Positions 1-8,559 of a stretch of DNA of 64,000 nucleotides are shown one piece after another (position 1 is the first letter of the stretch; each line of letters opens with the position of its first letter). The DNA lies in the NCBI RefSeq assembly GCF_000523235.1, contig NZ_CP006850.1, positions 4,216,001 to 4,280,000 of the forward strand. The letters are read 5' to 3'. Under the pieces are notes generated by a model. That model had not been told where the DNA came from. It saw only the letters and a program-made list of their open reading frames with translations, and did not search any database. The position numbers and the translations under genes were made by a program. Source of the stretch: Nocardia nova SH22a (GTDB taxonomy: Bacteria > Actinomycetota > Actinomycetes > Mycobacteriales > Mycobacteriaceae).

Positions 1-160
1 TGTTGGAGAACACCTCGAGTTCCGCTGCGCCGCGGTCGGCCAGCGCACCGATCAACTCGCTCGGGACACCGCACAAGCCGAATCCGCCCACCGCGAGCGA
101 GGCCCCGTGAGGGATATCCGCGACTGCTTCGGCCGCGGACTCGCGCACCTTCGTCACCAC
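1..160 (-). CDS. CoA-transferase subunit A (partial, N-terminus)
   Basis: This gene runs off the left edge, so only about 53 codons are visible. They open GTG-GTG-ACG and carry the glycine-rich stretch AVGGFGLCGVPSELI at residues 23-37. That stretch is the N-terminal signature of subunit A of two-subunit 3-oxoacid or 3-oxoadipate CoA-transferases, cytoplasmic enzymes that pass CoA from succinyl-CoA to a beta-keto acid. GAGAGGAG lies about ten bases before the first GTG and supports this start. A divergent IclR-type gene begins about 160 bases away, a common arrangement for pca or sco loci, so local control is likely. The visible part cannot separate 3-oxoadipate (pcaI) from acetoacetate (scoA) specificity. 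Confidence 0.85.
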   Translation of the reverse strand, partial: MVTKVRESAAEAVADIPHGASLAVGGFGLCGVPSELIGALADRGAAELEVFSN

Positions 161-185
161 TGGAGTATTGCTCCTCTCGTCCACA

Positions 186-203
186 CAGCGAACGAGTTCG
201 CTG
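186..203. promoter_or_regulatory. Inverted repeat between CoA-transferase and iclR genes
   Basis: CAGCGAAC-GA-GTTCGCTG is an 8-bp perfect inverted repeat with a 2-bp centre. It lies 25 bases upstream of the CoA-transferase start and about 115 bases upstream of the IclR start. Its position suggests an operator for the neighbouring IclR protein; binding is inferred. Confidence 0.45.
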
Positions 204-317
204 ACCTTCGCCAGTAGACCTCATACAGGCCAAACAGGTGAAGTGAGCAGTGGAAATTGCTCGAACAATGGCCGTGGTCGCCGGTATACGTTTATTCTGT
301 GGACGTACGATGGCCCC

Positions 318-1085
318 ATGCCTCAGGAATCCGGGAGTCACGTGGTGGCGAGAGCCGCGCGCCTTCTCCGCGCGCTCGGCGCCTGCGCTTCCGTCGGCGC
401 CTCGACCACGGAACTGGCGAATACGACCGGGCTGGCACGCCCTACGGTGCACAGATTGCTGGTCGCGCTGGCCGAGGAAGGACTCGTCGATCGCGACGGG
501 AAGACGGCGCTCTGGTCGCTCGGACCGGAGCTGTATCTGCTGGGCGCGGCCGCGGCCAACCGCTACGACATCACCGACCACGCCCGCGACATCGTCGACC
601 AGCTCTCCAGGTTGACCGGCGAGAGCGCGTTCCTCTCCGCGCATCGAGGTGACGAGACCGTCTGCCTGATGAGCCGGGAAGGGAGTTTCCCCTTACGCTC
701 CCACGTTCTGCACGAAGGCATCCGCTTCCCGCTGGGGGTGGCCTCCGCAGGTCTGGCGATTCTGAGTCACCTGCCCGGTCGTGAGATCGACGACTACCTC
801 GGCCGCACCGACTTGACCTCCGCCTGGGGGCAGGCGCATTCGGAAAGCCGGATCCGCGAACGGATCGACACCACCCTGGCCGATGGTTACGCCGTCAATC
901 CGGCATTGATCGTCGAGGGGAGCTGGGGTATCGGGGCGGCCGTCTTCGACCGTTCCGGCCGCCCCGCGTGGGCCCTGAGCCTCACCGGCGTCGAGACCCG
1001 CTTCCGAGAGCCCCGGCGAACCGAACTGGGCACACTGCTGCTCGAACACGCTCACCTACTCACCGGTCGGCTCAAATCGCACTAG
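318..1085 (+). CDS. IclR family transcriptional regulator
   Basis: 255-residue regulator. The N-terminal winged helix-turn-helix spans about residues 8-60, with a recognition region near TGLARPTVHRLLVALAEEGL, followed by the IclR effector-binding domain from about residue 80 to the end. IclR proteins bind operator DNA as dimers and respond to small acids, often aromatic-ring intermediates. The open frame extends upstream to 168, but the first 50 codons look unlike IclR proteins, so the ATG at 318 (MPQESGS) is preferred. No strong ribosome-binding site precedes it. The gene is divergent from the CoA-transferase gene, making that gene and itself the likeliest targets. Confidence 0.88.
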   Translation: MPQESGSHVVARAARLLRALGACASVGASTTELANTTGLARPTVHRLLVALAEEGLVDRDGKTALWSLGPELYLLGAAAANRYDITDHARDIVDQLSRLTGESAFLSAHRGDETVCLMSREGSFPLRSHVLHEGIRFPLGVASAGLAILSHLPGREIDDYLGRTDLTSAWGQAHSESRIRERIDTTLADGYAVNPALIVEGSWGIGAAVFDRSGRPAWALSLTGVETRFREPRRTELGTLLLEHAHLLTGRLKSH

Positions 1086-1190
1086 GCCATCGGTCACAGG
1101 CCGTCGATTCAGCCGGTCGAACCGCCGTCTCGGTCGGCCGAATAACCGGAAAGGCGTACCGATCCGGTAGCGACCGAGTTTGATGGTCGT

Positions 1191-1712
1191 GTGGATGACA
1201 CCACGATGTCGAATCCGGTGAACCTGGTGGTGGGAGCCGCTGCGAGGGTCGGCGGTGCGGCCGGTCGGGTGCTGGGGTTCGGGCGCGATGTCGCCCGGCG
1301 GATTCCCGGTGTCGAGACGGTGCTCGCGGACTTCGGACAGCGCGGCGCCGAGACGCTGGGCGCGGTCGACGACCTTGCCGAGCAGGTGCTGCGCGTCGTG
1401 ATTCTGCGGGTCGTGCGGACCGCGCTCGATGCCGTCGACCTCACGGCGATCGTCGTCGAGAACGTGGATCTCGACGCGGTGGCCGAACGTATCGACGTCG
1501 ACAAGATCATCGGCCGGGTCGACCTGATCGTGCTGGCCGACACGGTGATCGAGGGCGTGGACCTGCCTCGAATCATCCGGGAGTCCACCGACTCCATGTC
1601 CGCGGAGGCAGTCCTCGGCATCCGGAGCCAAGGGATGCATGCGGACGACGCCGTCGCGGGTTTCGTCGGGAGGTTGATCAGACGCTCACCGCCCGAATCG
1701 GGCACGAAGTGA
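1191..1712 (+). CDS. Conserved hypothetical protein paired with an RDD gene
   Basis: 173 residues, no transmembrane segment. The first third is Gly/Ala-rich (GAAARVGGAAGRVLGFGRD). The middle holds degenerate repeats around VDL and VDV (for example ENVDLDAVAERIDVDKIIGRV, split here only in reading), and the C-terminal third is basic. Proteins of this kind occur next to RDD-family genes in mycobacteria and nocardiae; I know of no assigned function. GTG at 1191 or the in-frame ATG at 1206 could be the start. The stop codon overlaps the next gene (GTGA), so the two are probably translationally coupled and the products may act together at the membrane. Confidence 0.75.
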   Translation: MDDTTMSNPVNLVVGAAARVGGAAGRVLGFGRDVARRIPGVETVLADFGQRGAETLGAVDDLAEQVLRVVILRVVRTALDAVDLTAIVVENVDLDAVAERIDVDKIIGRVDLIVLADTVIEGVDLPRIIRESTDSMSAEAVLGIRSQGMHADDAVAGFVGRLIRRSPPESGTK

Positions 1713-2161
1713 GTGCCCCCGCGCACCGTCCGGCCGGGATCGTGACCCGCTCGATCGCATCGGGGGTCGATGTCGCCGTCGTTCTGGCGATCATGGCCGC
1801 GATGTACGTGAGTCTCGCGTTCGCTCGACTGTTGTTCTCGCCGCAGGATTTCACGTGGCCCGACGCCGGCGCGGTCATGTCGACGGGCATATTTCTGCTG
1901 GTGTCGGTGCTGTACCTCACCGCGTGCTGGGCCGTGAGCGGTCGCACCGTCGGCGCGGTGATGATGGGGCTGCGGCTGGTGACCCGCGGCGGCGAACTCG
2001 TGGGATGGCCGCGGGCGTTGGTGCGGGCGGTGCTCTGCGTCATGTTCGCCTTCGGATTGTTCTGGGTGGCGGTGGATGCGCATCGGCACTCGCTCCAGGA
2101 CATCGTCCTGCGCACCACGGTCGTATACGACTGGCAGCCGGAGCCCCATCCCCAGGCGTAG
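1709..2161 (+). CDS. RDD family membrane protein
   Basis: 150 residues with three hydrophobic segments near residues 20-40, 55-75 and 105-125. The family signature is visible: Arg and Asp in the first helix region (RSIASGVDVAVVL), GRTVGAVMMGLRLVTRGG in the middle, and DAHRHSLQDIVLRTTVVYD near the end. RDD proteins are small integral membrane proteins of uncertain, possibly transport-related, role. The GTG start overlaps the TGA of the preceding gene, which it is probably co-translated with. It is followed after 16 bases by a convergent alcohol dehydrogenase gene. Confidence 0.88.
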   Translation: MSAPAHRPAGIVTRSIASGVDVAVVLAIMAAMYVSLAFARLLFSPQDFTWPDAGAVMSTGIFLLVSVLYLTACWAVSGRTVGAVMMGLRLVTRGGELVGWPRALVRAVLCVMFAFGLFWVAVDAHRHSLQDIVLRTTVVYDWQPEPHPQA

Positions 2162-2177
2162 GGCGCGGAGCGTCGAT

Positions 2178-3281
2178 CTACCGCCCGTGCACCAGAATCG
2201 GTTTGATCGCCGTGCCACCGACGGCCGCGTCCACCGCCCTGTCGATATCGTCGAACGCGAATCGGGTGACGATCTTGTCGATCGGGAATCGTCCGTCGCG
2301 GAACAGCCCGATCAGCCGGGGAACCAGGAGGTTCGGTTCGCTCAGCCCGGTCGGGCAGCCGCGAACGGTCAAGCCCTGCAAAGCGATTCGCATCTGATTG
2401 AAGGTGATCTCCTGGGTGGCGGGGCCCACGCCCAGCAGCGCGCATTCGCCGCCGCGGCGCAAGGATTCGACCGCGGCGCGAACCACAGCGGGGACGCCGG
2501 TCGCCTCCACGCTGAACTTCACTCCCCCGCGCACGATGCCGCGGACGGCCCGCTCCACGGGTTCGTCGCCGGGTTCGAGGGTGTGGGTGGCGCCCAGTTC
2601 CTCGGCCAGATCCAGGCGGGAGCGATGGCGGTCGACGGCGATGATGGTCGAGCACCCGGCGGCTCTGGCGGCCATCAGCGCGGCGATTCCGACGCCGCCG
2701 ACACCGAACACGGCGATCGAATCACCCGGTGCGGGGCGCATATTGGTCAGTACCGTGCCCGCGCCGGTGAGAACGCCGCAGCCGAATGCCGGGGCCAGCG
2801 CGAGGTCGAGATCGGGGTCGAGCCGGGTGGCGTTGCGGGCGCGCGTCAGAGCGTGCGTGGCGAAGCTGGACTGTCCGAAGAACTGGCCGTAGACCGTTTC
2901 GCCGTCGCGGGCGAGGCCGGATGTTCCGTCGGCGCGGACCCCGCCCAGAATCAGCCGGTCGGTGCGGCTGCACAGGCCGGACTGCCCGGCATCGCACCAT
3001 TCGCAGTCGCCGCAGGTGGCCCGGTTGAGCAGCACATGATCGCCGACCGCGAGCCCCTCGACGCCGGGGCCGAGCGCCTCGACGACACCGGCGCCCTCGT
3101 GACCGAGCACGATCGGGTGTGGGATCGGGACGTGTCCGTCGCGAGCTCCGATATCGGACAGGCAGATTCCGGTCGCGACGATCCGCACCCGGATCTCCCC
3201 CGCATTCGGCTCGGCGATCTCGAGATCCTCGAGTTCGAACGGGCCGCCCGTGCTCCGGGTGACCGCGGCTGTGATCTTCAT
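2178..3281 (-). CDS. Zinc-dependent alcohol dehydrogenase (aryl/terpenyl alcohol type)
   Basis: 367-residue medium-chain dehydrogenase that should oxidise an alcohol to an aldehyde with NAD+ in the cytoplasm. Catalytic zinc ligands are visible as Cys40, His61 (HEGAGVV) and Cys168 (FGCGV). The structural-zinc lobe has Cys90, 93, 96 and 104, and the NAD-binding GVGGVG is at 193-198. FFGQSSFATHAL near 134-145 is typical of the benzyl/geraniol alcohol dehydrogenase branch. A Leu follows Cys40 where many relatives have His (CLSD rather than CHTD), which may alter proton relay. It stands alone on the minus strand, with a family A palindrome 50 bases upstream, so it is probably co-regulated with the catabolic cluster to its right. 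The natural alcohol is unknown. Confidence 0.9.
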   Translation of the reverse strand: MKITAAVTRSTGGPFELEDLEIAEPNAGEIRVRIVATGICLSDIGARDGHVPIPHPIVLGHEGAGVVEALGPGVEGLAVGDHVLLNRATCGDCEWCDAGQSGLCSRTDRLILGGVRADGTSGLARDGETVYGQFFGQSSFATHALTRARNATRLDPDLDLALAPAFGCGVLTGAGTVLTNMRPAPGDSIAVFGVGGVGIAALMAARAAGCSTIIAVDRHRSRLDLAEELGATHTLEPGDEPVERAVRGIVRGGVKFSVEATGVPAVVRAAVESLRRGGECALLGVGPATQEITFNQMRIALQGLTVRGCPTGLSEPNLLVPRLIGLFRDGRFPIDKIVTRFAFDDIDRAVDAAVGGTAIKPILVHGR

Positions 3282-3330
3282 TCGGCTACACGCTTTCTTT
3301 CGATTGCTTCACTGCCACCATGCAATTAAC

Positions 3331-3352
3331 TTGCCTGTTAGTCAACAAGCAA
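3331..3352. promoter_or_regulatory. Operator family A, site 1 (alcohol dehydrogenase promoter)
   Basis: Near-perfect 22-bp palindrome whose first 19 bases are TTGCCTGTTAGTCAACAAG; arms TTGCyTGTT and AACArGCAA flank four central bases. The same 19 bases recur at 18126. It lies 50 bases upstream of the alcohol dehydrogenase start. It is the predicted target of the TetR protein encoded at 18186. Confidence 0.72.
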
Positions 3353-3354
3353 AG

Positions 3355-4545
3355 TCAGACGGGCACACCCAGCCACTTCGCGATGTTGGCGCGCAGCACC
3401 TCGCTGGTTCCCTCGTAGATGCGGGCCGCGCGGGCGTCACGGAAGTAGCGCTCGATTCCGGCGGCGGTCGTGACTCCCCCGCCGCCGTGCACCTGAATCG
3501 CGCGGTCGGCGACCCGCTGCACCGTCTCGGTGGCGTAGATCTTGGCCGATGCGGCGAGCCTGCGCGCACTCCTATCGTCACGATCGGCGGCCGCGGCGGC
3601 CGCCTCGACCAGTCCCCGCGTCGCGTCGATCTCGATACTGGAGTCGGCGATATGCGCTTGCACCAGCTGAAACGCCCCGATCGGACGGCCGAATGCCTGC
3701 CGGGTGGAGGCATGGGCGAGCATGGCGTTCAGCAGATACCGCGATTTCCCCAGCGCGCCCGCGGCGATGTTGACACGCGCGACGTTGATGGCCCGCATCG
3801 CATAGCCCAGCGCCTGCCCGCGCCCGCCCACGATCGCCGAATCCGGAACGCGCACACCGTCGAACAGCAGATCCACCGGCCGATCCTCACCGAGGGTGCG
3901 ATGCGTGCGCCCCACCGAGAAGCCGGGCGTGCCACGGTCGACGAGGAAGGCGGTGAGCCCGCGGCCGCCTCGATCGGGATCGGTCACCGCGACCACAACG
4001 GTGAAATCGGCATCGCCGCCGTGGGTGATGAACTGCTTGGTTCCGGTGATCACCCACTCGTCACCGTCGCGGACCGCGCGGGTGCGGATACTGGTGGCGT
4101 CCGAACCGGCGCCGGGTTCGGTGAGGGCGAAGCATCCCTCTCGTTCGGCGCGCAGCAGCGGCTCGAGGTAGCGGGTGCGCTGCGCGGGCGTCATCGCGAC
4201 CATCGCCAGGTTGGGGCCTTCGACATTGGGCAGCACACCGCCGCGGTCGGCCAGCAGCAGACCGCTGGCGCCGATCTCCTCGAAGGCCCAGGCGACACCG
4301 AGCGGACTCACTCCCAGTCCCCCGGCCTCTTCCGGCATGGCCATCCCGTAGTAGCCCAGTTCGGCGCTGCGTCTGCGCAACGCGCGCCGTTCACGCAATT
4401 GGCTCGCCGGGTCGATGGTCCCGGTTTCGGCCAGCTCGGCGGCATATTTCGCCTCGACGGGTCGCACCACCCGCTCGAGGAACGAGCGCACGGCGTCGGC
4501 CAGTTCGCGCTCGGCTGCGCTGCGCTCGGAATCGTCAATGCTCAT
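3355..4545 (-). CDS. Acyl-CoA dehydrogenase (FadE type)
   Basis: 396-residue flavoprotein that should introduce the alpha-beta double bond into an acyl-CoA. LTEPGAGSDA at about 141-150 is the FAD/substrate-loop signature and FGRPIGAFQLVQ in the C-terminal half is also typical. The C-terminal IYEGTSEVLR (Glu near 378) supplies the usual catalytic base of short/medium-chain enzymes. ATG at 4545 (MSIDDSE) is chosen over the longer frame at 4575 because GAGAGAGAG precedes it closely. It is divergent from the acyl-CoA ligase at 4698 and shares the family A palindrome between them. It probably performs the first beta-oxidation step on the CoA ester made by the neighbouring ligases. Confidence 0.9.
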   Translation of the reverse strand: MSIDDSERSAAERELADAVRSFLERVVRPVEAKYAAELAETGTIDPASQLRERRALRRRSAELGYYGMAMPEEAGGLGVSPLGVAWAFEEIGASGLLLADRGGVLPNVEGPNLAMVAMTPAQRTRYLEPLLRAEREGCFALTEPGAGSDATSIRTRAVRDGDEWVITGTKQFITHGGDADFTVVVAVTDPDRGGRGLTAFLVDRGTPGFSVGRTHRTLGEDRPVDLLFDGVRVPDSAIVGGRGQALGYAMRAINVARVNIAAGALGKSRYLLNAMLAHASTRQAFGRPIGAFQLVQAHIADSSIEIDATRGLVEAAAAAADRDDRSARRLAASAKIYATETVQRVADRAIQVHGGGGVTTAAGIERYFRDARAARIYEGTSEVLRANIAKWLGVPV

Positions 4546-4591
4546 CGAATCTCTCTCTCGCCGTGGCCGCCGCAATCGCCGACACCTTGAC

Positions 4592-4613
4592 TTACTTGTT
4601 AACCAACAAATAA
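4592..4613. promoter_or_regulatory. Operator family A, site 2 (divergent fadE/fadD promoter)
   Basis: Palindromic element with core ACTTGTTAACCAACAAAT, matching the arms TTrCyTGTT and AACArryAA of the sites at 3331 and 18126. It sits between the divergent acyl-CoA dehydrogenase and acyl-CoA ligase genes, 47 and 84 bases from their starts, so one bound repressor could control both. Confidence 0.7.
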
Positions 4614-4697
4614 AGTACCCTACGACAGGATGCGCGTCACATGCGCGTTCGCGAGCGCCGGACGTCTCCGGCGCATATCTCGCCAGGAGTGCACGTC

Positions 4698-6266
4698 ATG
4701 ACAACCCCCACCGCTCAGCGCGGAGCAGGCGAATCGACTTATGTCGACTACTGCTTGCAGGCGCTGCGCCGCCGCGGCACGGACATCGCCTTCGTCCACC
4801 ACGATCGGACGCTCACCGGCTTCGAGGCGCTGGAGCTGACCGCCCGGATGGCCGCCGCGCTCGCCGCGCGCGGACTGACCGCAGGCGCGGGGTTCGCGGT
4901 ACTCGCCGGAAACTGCCCCGAGGCCTATCTGATTCAGCTGGCCGGGCAGACCCTCGGCGCGCGCCACACCGGCCTGCATCCGCTGGCGTCGGCCGACGAT
5001 CAGGCATTCGTTCTGGACGACGCGCAGATCCACATTTTCGTCTACGACCCGCGCACCTATGCCGGGCGTGCCGAAGAACTGATCGCGCGGCTGTCCTTCG
5101 GGCAGGTGTTCTCGCTGGGGCCCGGTCCGGTCGGCGAGGATCTGCTGGCGCGCACCGACTCTGCCGACGCACTCGAACCGGTGGCCCGGCCGGACGACAT
5201 CGCGACGATCTTCTACACCGGCGGCACCACCGGGCGCAGCAAGGGCGTCGTGCACACCCATCGCAGTCTGGTGTTCTCCGCGCTGCTGGTGCAGGCGAAT
5301 TGGGAATGGCCCGCGGAGGTCACCTTGCTGCTGATCTCGCCGATCACCCACGCCGCCGGGCAGATGATCGCCCCGGCGCTCGCCCGCGGCGGACGGGTGG
5401 TGCTGCTGGAGAAGTTCGATCCGGCGACCGTGCTCGAGACCATCGAGTCCGAGCGGGTCAGCGTCACATTCCTGGTCCCGACCATGCTGTACGCGCTGCT
5501 GGATCATCCCGATATCGGGACTCGCGACCTGAGCAGTATCGCCACGATCGTCTACGGCGCCGCGCCGATCTCCTCGATTCGGTTGCAGCAGGCACGCGCC
5601 CGATTCGGCGAGGTGTTGCTGCAGGGCTACGGACAGACCGAAATCGGCGTCGGCGCATTGCTTCTGGCGAAAGCCGACCACGATCCCGGGCGTCCCGCAC
5701 GTTTGTCGGCCACCGGCCGCGCACCCGCGGGAATCGATGTGTCGATTCGCGACGATGACGACGCGGCCGTGCCGCCGGGTGGTACCGGTGAGATCTGCCT
5801 GCGCGGGGCGCCGGTGATGTCGGGCTATTGGCGACAGCCGGAGTTGACCGCGTCGGTGCTCCACGGGGGCTGGTTGCACACCGGCGATATCGGATCGGCG
5901 GACGCGGACGGCTACGTCACCCTCGTCGATCGCAAGAAGGACATGATCGTCTCGGGCGGCTTCAACGTCTATCCCAAGGAGGTCGAGGAAGCCCTCATCA
6001 CCCATCCGGGTGTGAAAGACGTTGCGGTGATCGGCATTCCGGACAGCACGTGGGGCGAGGCGGTGCACGCCGTCGTCGAGATCGAGCCCGGCCGTCCGGT
6101 GACCGCCGACGCGCTCATCGCCCACGTCCGAGACCGCAAAGGCCCGGTCAACACCCCGAAATCGTTCGAATTCGTCGACGCGCTGCCCCAGACGGCGCTG
6201 GGAAAGATCGACAAAAAGGCACTGCGGCAACGTTTCTGGGCCACTCAGGCCCGCGCCATCCACTGA
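4698..6266 (+). CDS. Acyl-CoA ligase (AMP-dependent synthetase)
   Basis: 522-residue member of the ANL superfamily that should activate a carboxylic acid as acyl-AMP and then acyl-CoA. The phosphate-binding loop FYTGGTTGRSKGV lies at about 172-184, the GYGQTE motif near 308, WLHTGDIG near 397 and the C-terminal hinge DRKKDMIVSGGFNVYPKEVE near 411-430. The catalytic lysine is in TALGKIDKKAL near the end. ATG at 4698 follows CCAGGAG at suitable spacing; an upstream frame start at 4641 lacks this. It begins a three-gene operon with thiolase and class III CoA-transferase genes and is controlled by the family A palindrome at 4592. The substrate is unknown. Confidence 0.9.
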   Translation: MTTPTAQRGAGESTYVDYCLQALRRRGTDIAFVHHDRTLTGFEALELTARMAAALAARGLTAGAGFAVLAGNCPEAYLIQLAGQTLGARHTGLHPLASADDQAFVLDDAQIHIFVYDPRTYAGRAEELIARLSFGQVFSLGPGPVGEDLLARTDSADALEPVARPDDIATIFYTGGTTGRSKGVVHTHRSLVFSALLVQANWEWPAEVTLLLISPITHAAGQMIAPALARGGRVVLLEKFDPATVLETIESERVSVTFLVPTMLYALLDHPDIGTRDLSSIATIVYGAAPISSIRLQQARARFGEVLLQGYGQTEIGVGALLLAKADHDPGRPARLSATGRAPAGIDVSIRDDDDAAVPPGGTGEICLRGAPVMSGYWRQPELTASVLHGGWLHTGDIGSADADGYVTLVDRKKDMIVSGGFNVYPKEVEEALITHPGVKDVAVIGIPDSTWGEAVHAVVEIEPGRPVTADALIAHVRDRKGPVNTPKSFEFVDALPQTALGKIDKKALRQRFWATQARAIH

Positions 6267-6286
6267 CCACAAGTTCGGAGATTCAC

Positions 6287-7483
6287 ATGCAGGACGTCTA
6301 CATCATCGGCGCGACGATGACCGCCTTCGGCAAGCAGCCCACGCGCACATTGCGGTCGCTGGCCTCCGCCGCGGCAACCGGCGCTCTCGCCGATGCCTCG
6401 ATCGAACCGTCCGCCGTCTCGACGGTGTACTTCTCGAATGCGGTCGCCGGTCTGGTCTCGGGCCAGGAGACCATCCGCGGCCAGGCCGCGCTGCGGCCCA
6501 CCGGACTGCTCGGCGCGACGATCGTCAACGTCGAAAACGCCTGTGCCTCGGGCTCGTCGGCGGTCCATCTGGCCTGGCTGACGGTGGCGTCCGGACAGGC
6601 CGAGACGGCGCTGGCGGTCGGCGCGGAGAAGCTGACCCACCCGGACAAGAACGTCACCTTCCGCGCCTACGCGTCCGGTGTCGACCTCGACGAGATCGGC
6701 GGCGAGGACTACACCGTCGACCGGCTGGCCATCGCGACGGGCAGCGGCGGCCATTCCCGGTTCATGGACATCTACGCCGAGCACGCGCGCGCGTTCATGG
6801 ACCGCACGGGGGCGACGCAGGCCGATCTCGCGCGGGTGGTCGCCAAGTCGCGGCAGTTCGCCACCCACAACGAGCACGCCCAGTTCCGCGACGTGCTCGA
6901 TGTCGAAGATGTGCTGGCCGCGCGCGAAATCGTGTGGCCACTGACCCTGCCGATGTGTTCGGGCATCGGGGACGGCGCGGCCGCCCTGGTCCTCGGCACC
7001 CGGGCACAGGCCGAGCGGGCCGGTGGGCCGCTGGTGCGGGTCCGTGCGTCGCTGCTCACCTCCGGCACCGAGACCGCGCCGACCGCCCTCGATCGTGCGG
7101 TGGAGCGGCTCTACGGCGAGACCGGTGTCGATCCGGCCGATCTCGATGTGGTCGAGTTGCACGACGCCGCCGCGCCCGCCGAACTCGAGTACTACGAGGG
7201 GCTGCGGCTGTGCGCGCCCGGCGAGGCGGCGAAACTGCTCGCCTCCGGCGCGACCGGGCCGGGCGGCAGCACCTACGTCAACCCCAGTGGCGGCCTGCTC
7301 GCCAAGGGGCACCCGGTGGGTGCGACCGGATGCGCGCAATTGGTCGAGATCACCGATCAGCTCAAGGGTCGCGCCGGTGCGCGCCAGCGCGAGGGTGCGC
7401 GACTGGGCCTGGCGCAGAACGCCGGTGGTTCGATCGCCGAGGACAATGCGGCATTGGCCCTGACCCTGCTCGAGCGCGTCTGA
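6287..7483 (+). CDS. Thiolase-family protein (SCP-x/lipid-transfer type)
   Basis: 398 residues. The nucleophile region reads VENACASGSSA with Cys86 in the thiolase position, and the C-terminal GGLLAKGHPVGATG supplies the conserved active-site His. The middle motif reads HDAAAP instead of HDCF or HDAF, a departure in the loop that normally shapes the acyl pocket. The enzyme probably cleaves a 3-ketoacyl-CoA with CoA to release acetyl- or propionyl-CoA. ATG at 6287 follows TCGGAG; the open frame begins further upstream inside the ligase gene but has no homology there. The next gene starts within its stop codon (TGATG), so translation is coupled. Confidence 0.88.
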   Translation: MQDVYIIGATMTAFGKQPTRTLRSLASAAATGALADASIEPSAVSTVYFSNAVAGLVSGQETIRGQAALRPTGLLGATIVNVENACASGSSAVHLAWLTVASGQAETALAVGAEKLTHPDKNVTFRAYASGVDLDEIGGEDYTVDRLAIATGSGGHSRFMDIYAEHARAFMDRTGATQADLARVVAKSRQFATHNEHAQFRDVLDVEDVLAAREIVWPLTLPMCSGIGDGAAALVLGTRAQAERAGGPLVRVRASLLTSGTETAPTALDRAVERLYGETGVDPADLDVVELHDAAAPAELEYYEGLRLCAPGEAAKLLASGATGPGGSTYVNPSGGLLAKGHPVGATGCAQLVEITDQLKGRAGARQREGARLGLAQNAGGSIAEDNAALALTLLERV

Positions 7484-8559
7484 TGCCCGCCGGGCCGGGT
7501 TCGGCCCCGCTGTCCGGTGTCCGCGTACTGAGCCTGGCCCAACTGCTGCCCGGGCCGTATGCCACCCGCCTGCTGGCCGAGCTGGGCGCCGAGGTGATCA
7601 TGGTGGAACAGGTGGACGGCGGTGATCCCGCCCGCGCCGATCCGCCGGTGTTCGATCAGGTGAACCGGGGTAAGCGCAGCGTCGCGCTGGATCTCAAAAC
7701 CGATGCGGGACAACGCGCTCTGACACAACTGGCGACCGGTTCACGGGTCGTGGTCGAGGGTTTCCGGCCCGGTGTGGCCGCCCGGCTGGGCGCCGATTAC
7801 GCGACACTGCGCGGGTATCGGCCCGATGTCGTCTACTGCTCGATCAGCGGCTACGGCCAGGACGCGGCGGACCGGCTGGTTCCCGGCCACGATCTGGCGT
7901 TCCAGGCGCGGGCGGGACTCGTCGGGCCGGACACCTTCGATCCGGCGCGCACGGGGCTGCCGATCGCGGATCTGGCGTCGGGGATGTACGCGGCACTCGC
8001 GATCGTCGCCGCGGTGCTGGGCGGCCCGGATACCGCATATCTCGATATCGGGATGGCCGACGCGGTGTTGTCCTGGTCGAGCCTGCTGCTGCAATACGAC
8101 TGGCACGGCCTGCCGAGCCCCTTCGCGGGACAGGCCGACCCGGGTTACGGCATCTTCGCCACCGCCGACGATCCGATCAGCCTGTCCATCGCGCACGAGG
8201 ACGCCTTCTGGGAACGACTCTGCGGCGCAATCGGATTGACGCACCGCAGCGGACTGCGTTCCGCGCAACGGCGGCAGCGGGCCGACGAGTTGCGCAACGA
8301 ACTCCAGCGACGATTGTCGCGGCGAACCGCCGCCGAATGGCTGTCGGAGCTGACCGCCGCGGGGGTGCCGGTCGGCCGGGTCAACGATGCCCGCACCGTG
8401 CTCCGCGATCCATTGTTCGAGGCGCGCGGCATGATCCGGCAGACCCCCGACGGTGTCGAGGTGCGCACACCGCTGTCGCGCCTGGACCCCGCGCGCACTC
8501 CCCCGCCCGCACCATTGGGGGCCGACAACTCGACCCTGCTGGCGCCGCCGGCGGATTAG
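7483..8559 (+). CDS. Class III CoA-transferase (CaiB/BaiF family)
   Basis: 358 residues. The N-terminal GVRVLSLAQLLPGPYATRLLAELGAEVIMVE and the VNRGKRSVALDL block near 62-73 are hallmarks of the family; a conserved Asp lies in PIADLASGMYAALA near 160-170, where formyl-CoA transferase has its catalytic Asp. Members move CoA between carboxylic acids, and in terpene or sterol pathways some act instead as acyl-CoA racemases. Either role would fit a branched-chain substrate needing the right stereochemistry for the dehydrogenase. The start ATG overlaps the thiolase stop. It ends tail-to-tail with the minus-strand operon, overlapping its last gene by four bases. Confidence 0.87.
   Translation: MPAGPGSAPLSGVRVLSLAQLLPGPYATRLLAELGAEVIMVEQVDGGDPARADPPVFDQVNRGKRSVALDLKTDAGQRALTQLATGSRVVVEGFRPGVAARLGADYATLRGYRPDVVYCSISGYGQDAADRLVPGHDLAFQARAGLVGPDTFDPARTGLPIADLASGMYAALAIVAAVLGGPDTAYLDIGMADAVLSWSSLLLQYDWHGLPSPFAGQADPGYGIFATADDPISLSIAHEDAFWERLCGAIGLTHRSGLRSAQRRQRADELRNELQRRLSRRTAAEWLSELTAAGVPVGRVNDARTVLRDPLFEARGMIRQTPDGVEVRTPLSRLDPARTPPPAPLGADNSTLLAPPAD

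Noticed and set aside
2076..3329. 417-codon plus-strand frame opposite the alcohol dehydrogenase gene
   Set aside because: It is antisense to a gene with clear zinc and NAD motifs; its own product has no domain and is an effect of high G+C third positions. The same holds for the 550-codon minus-strand frame opposite the ligase at 4698 and many others.
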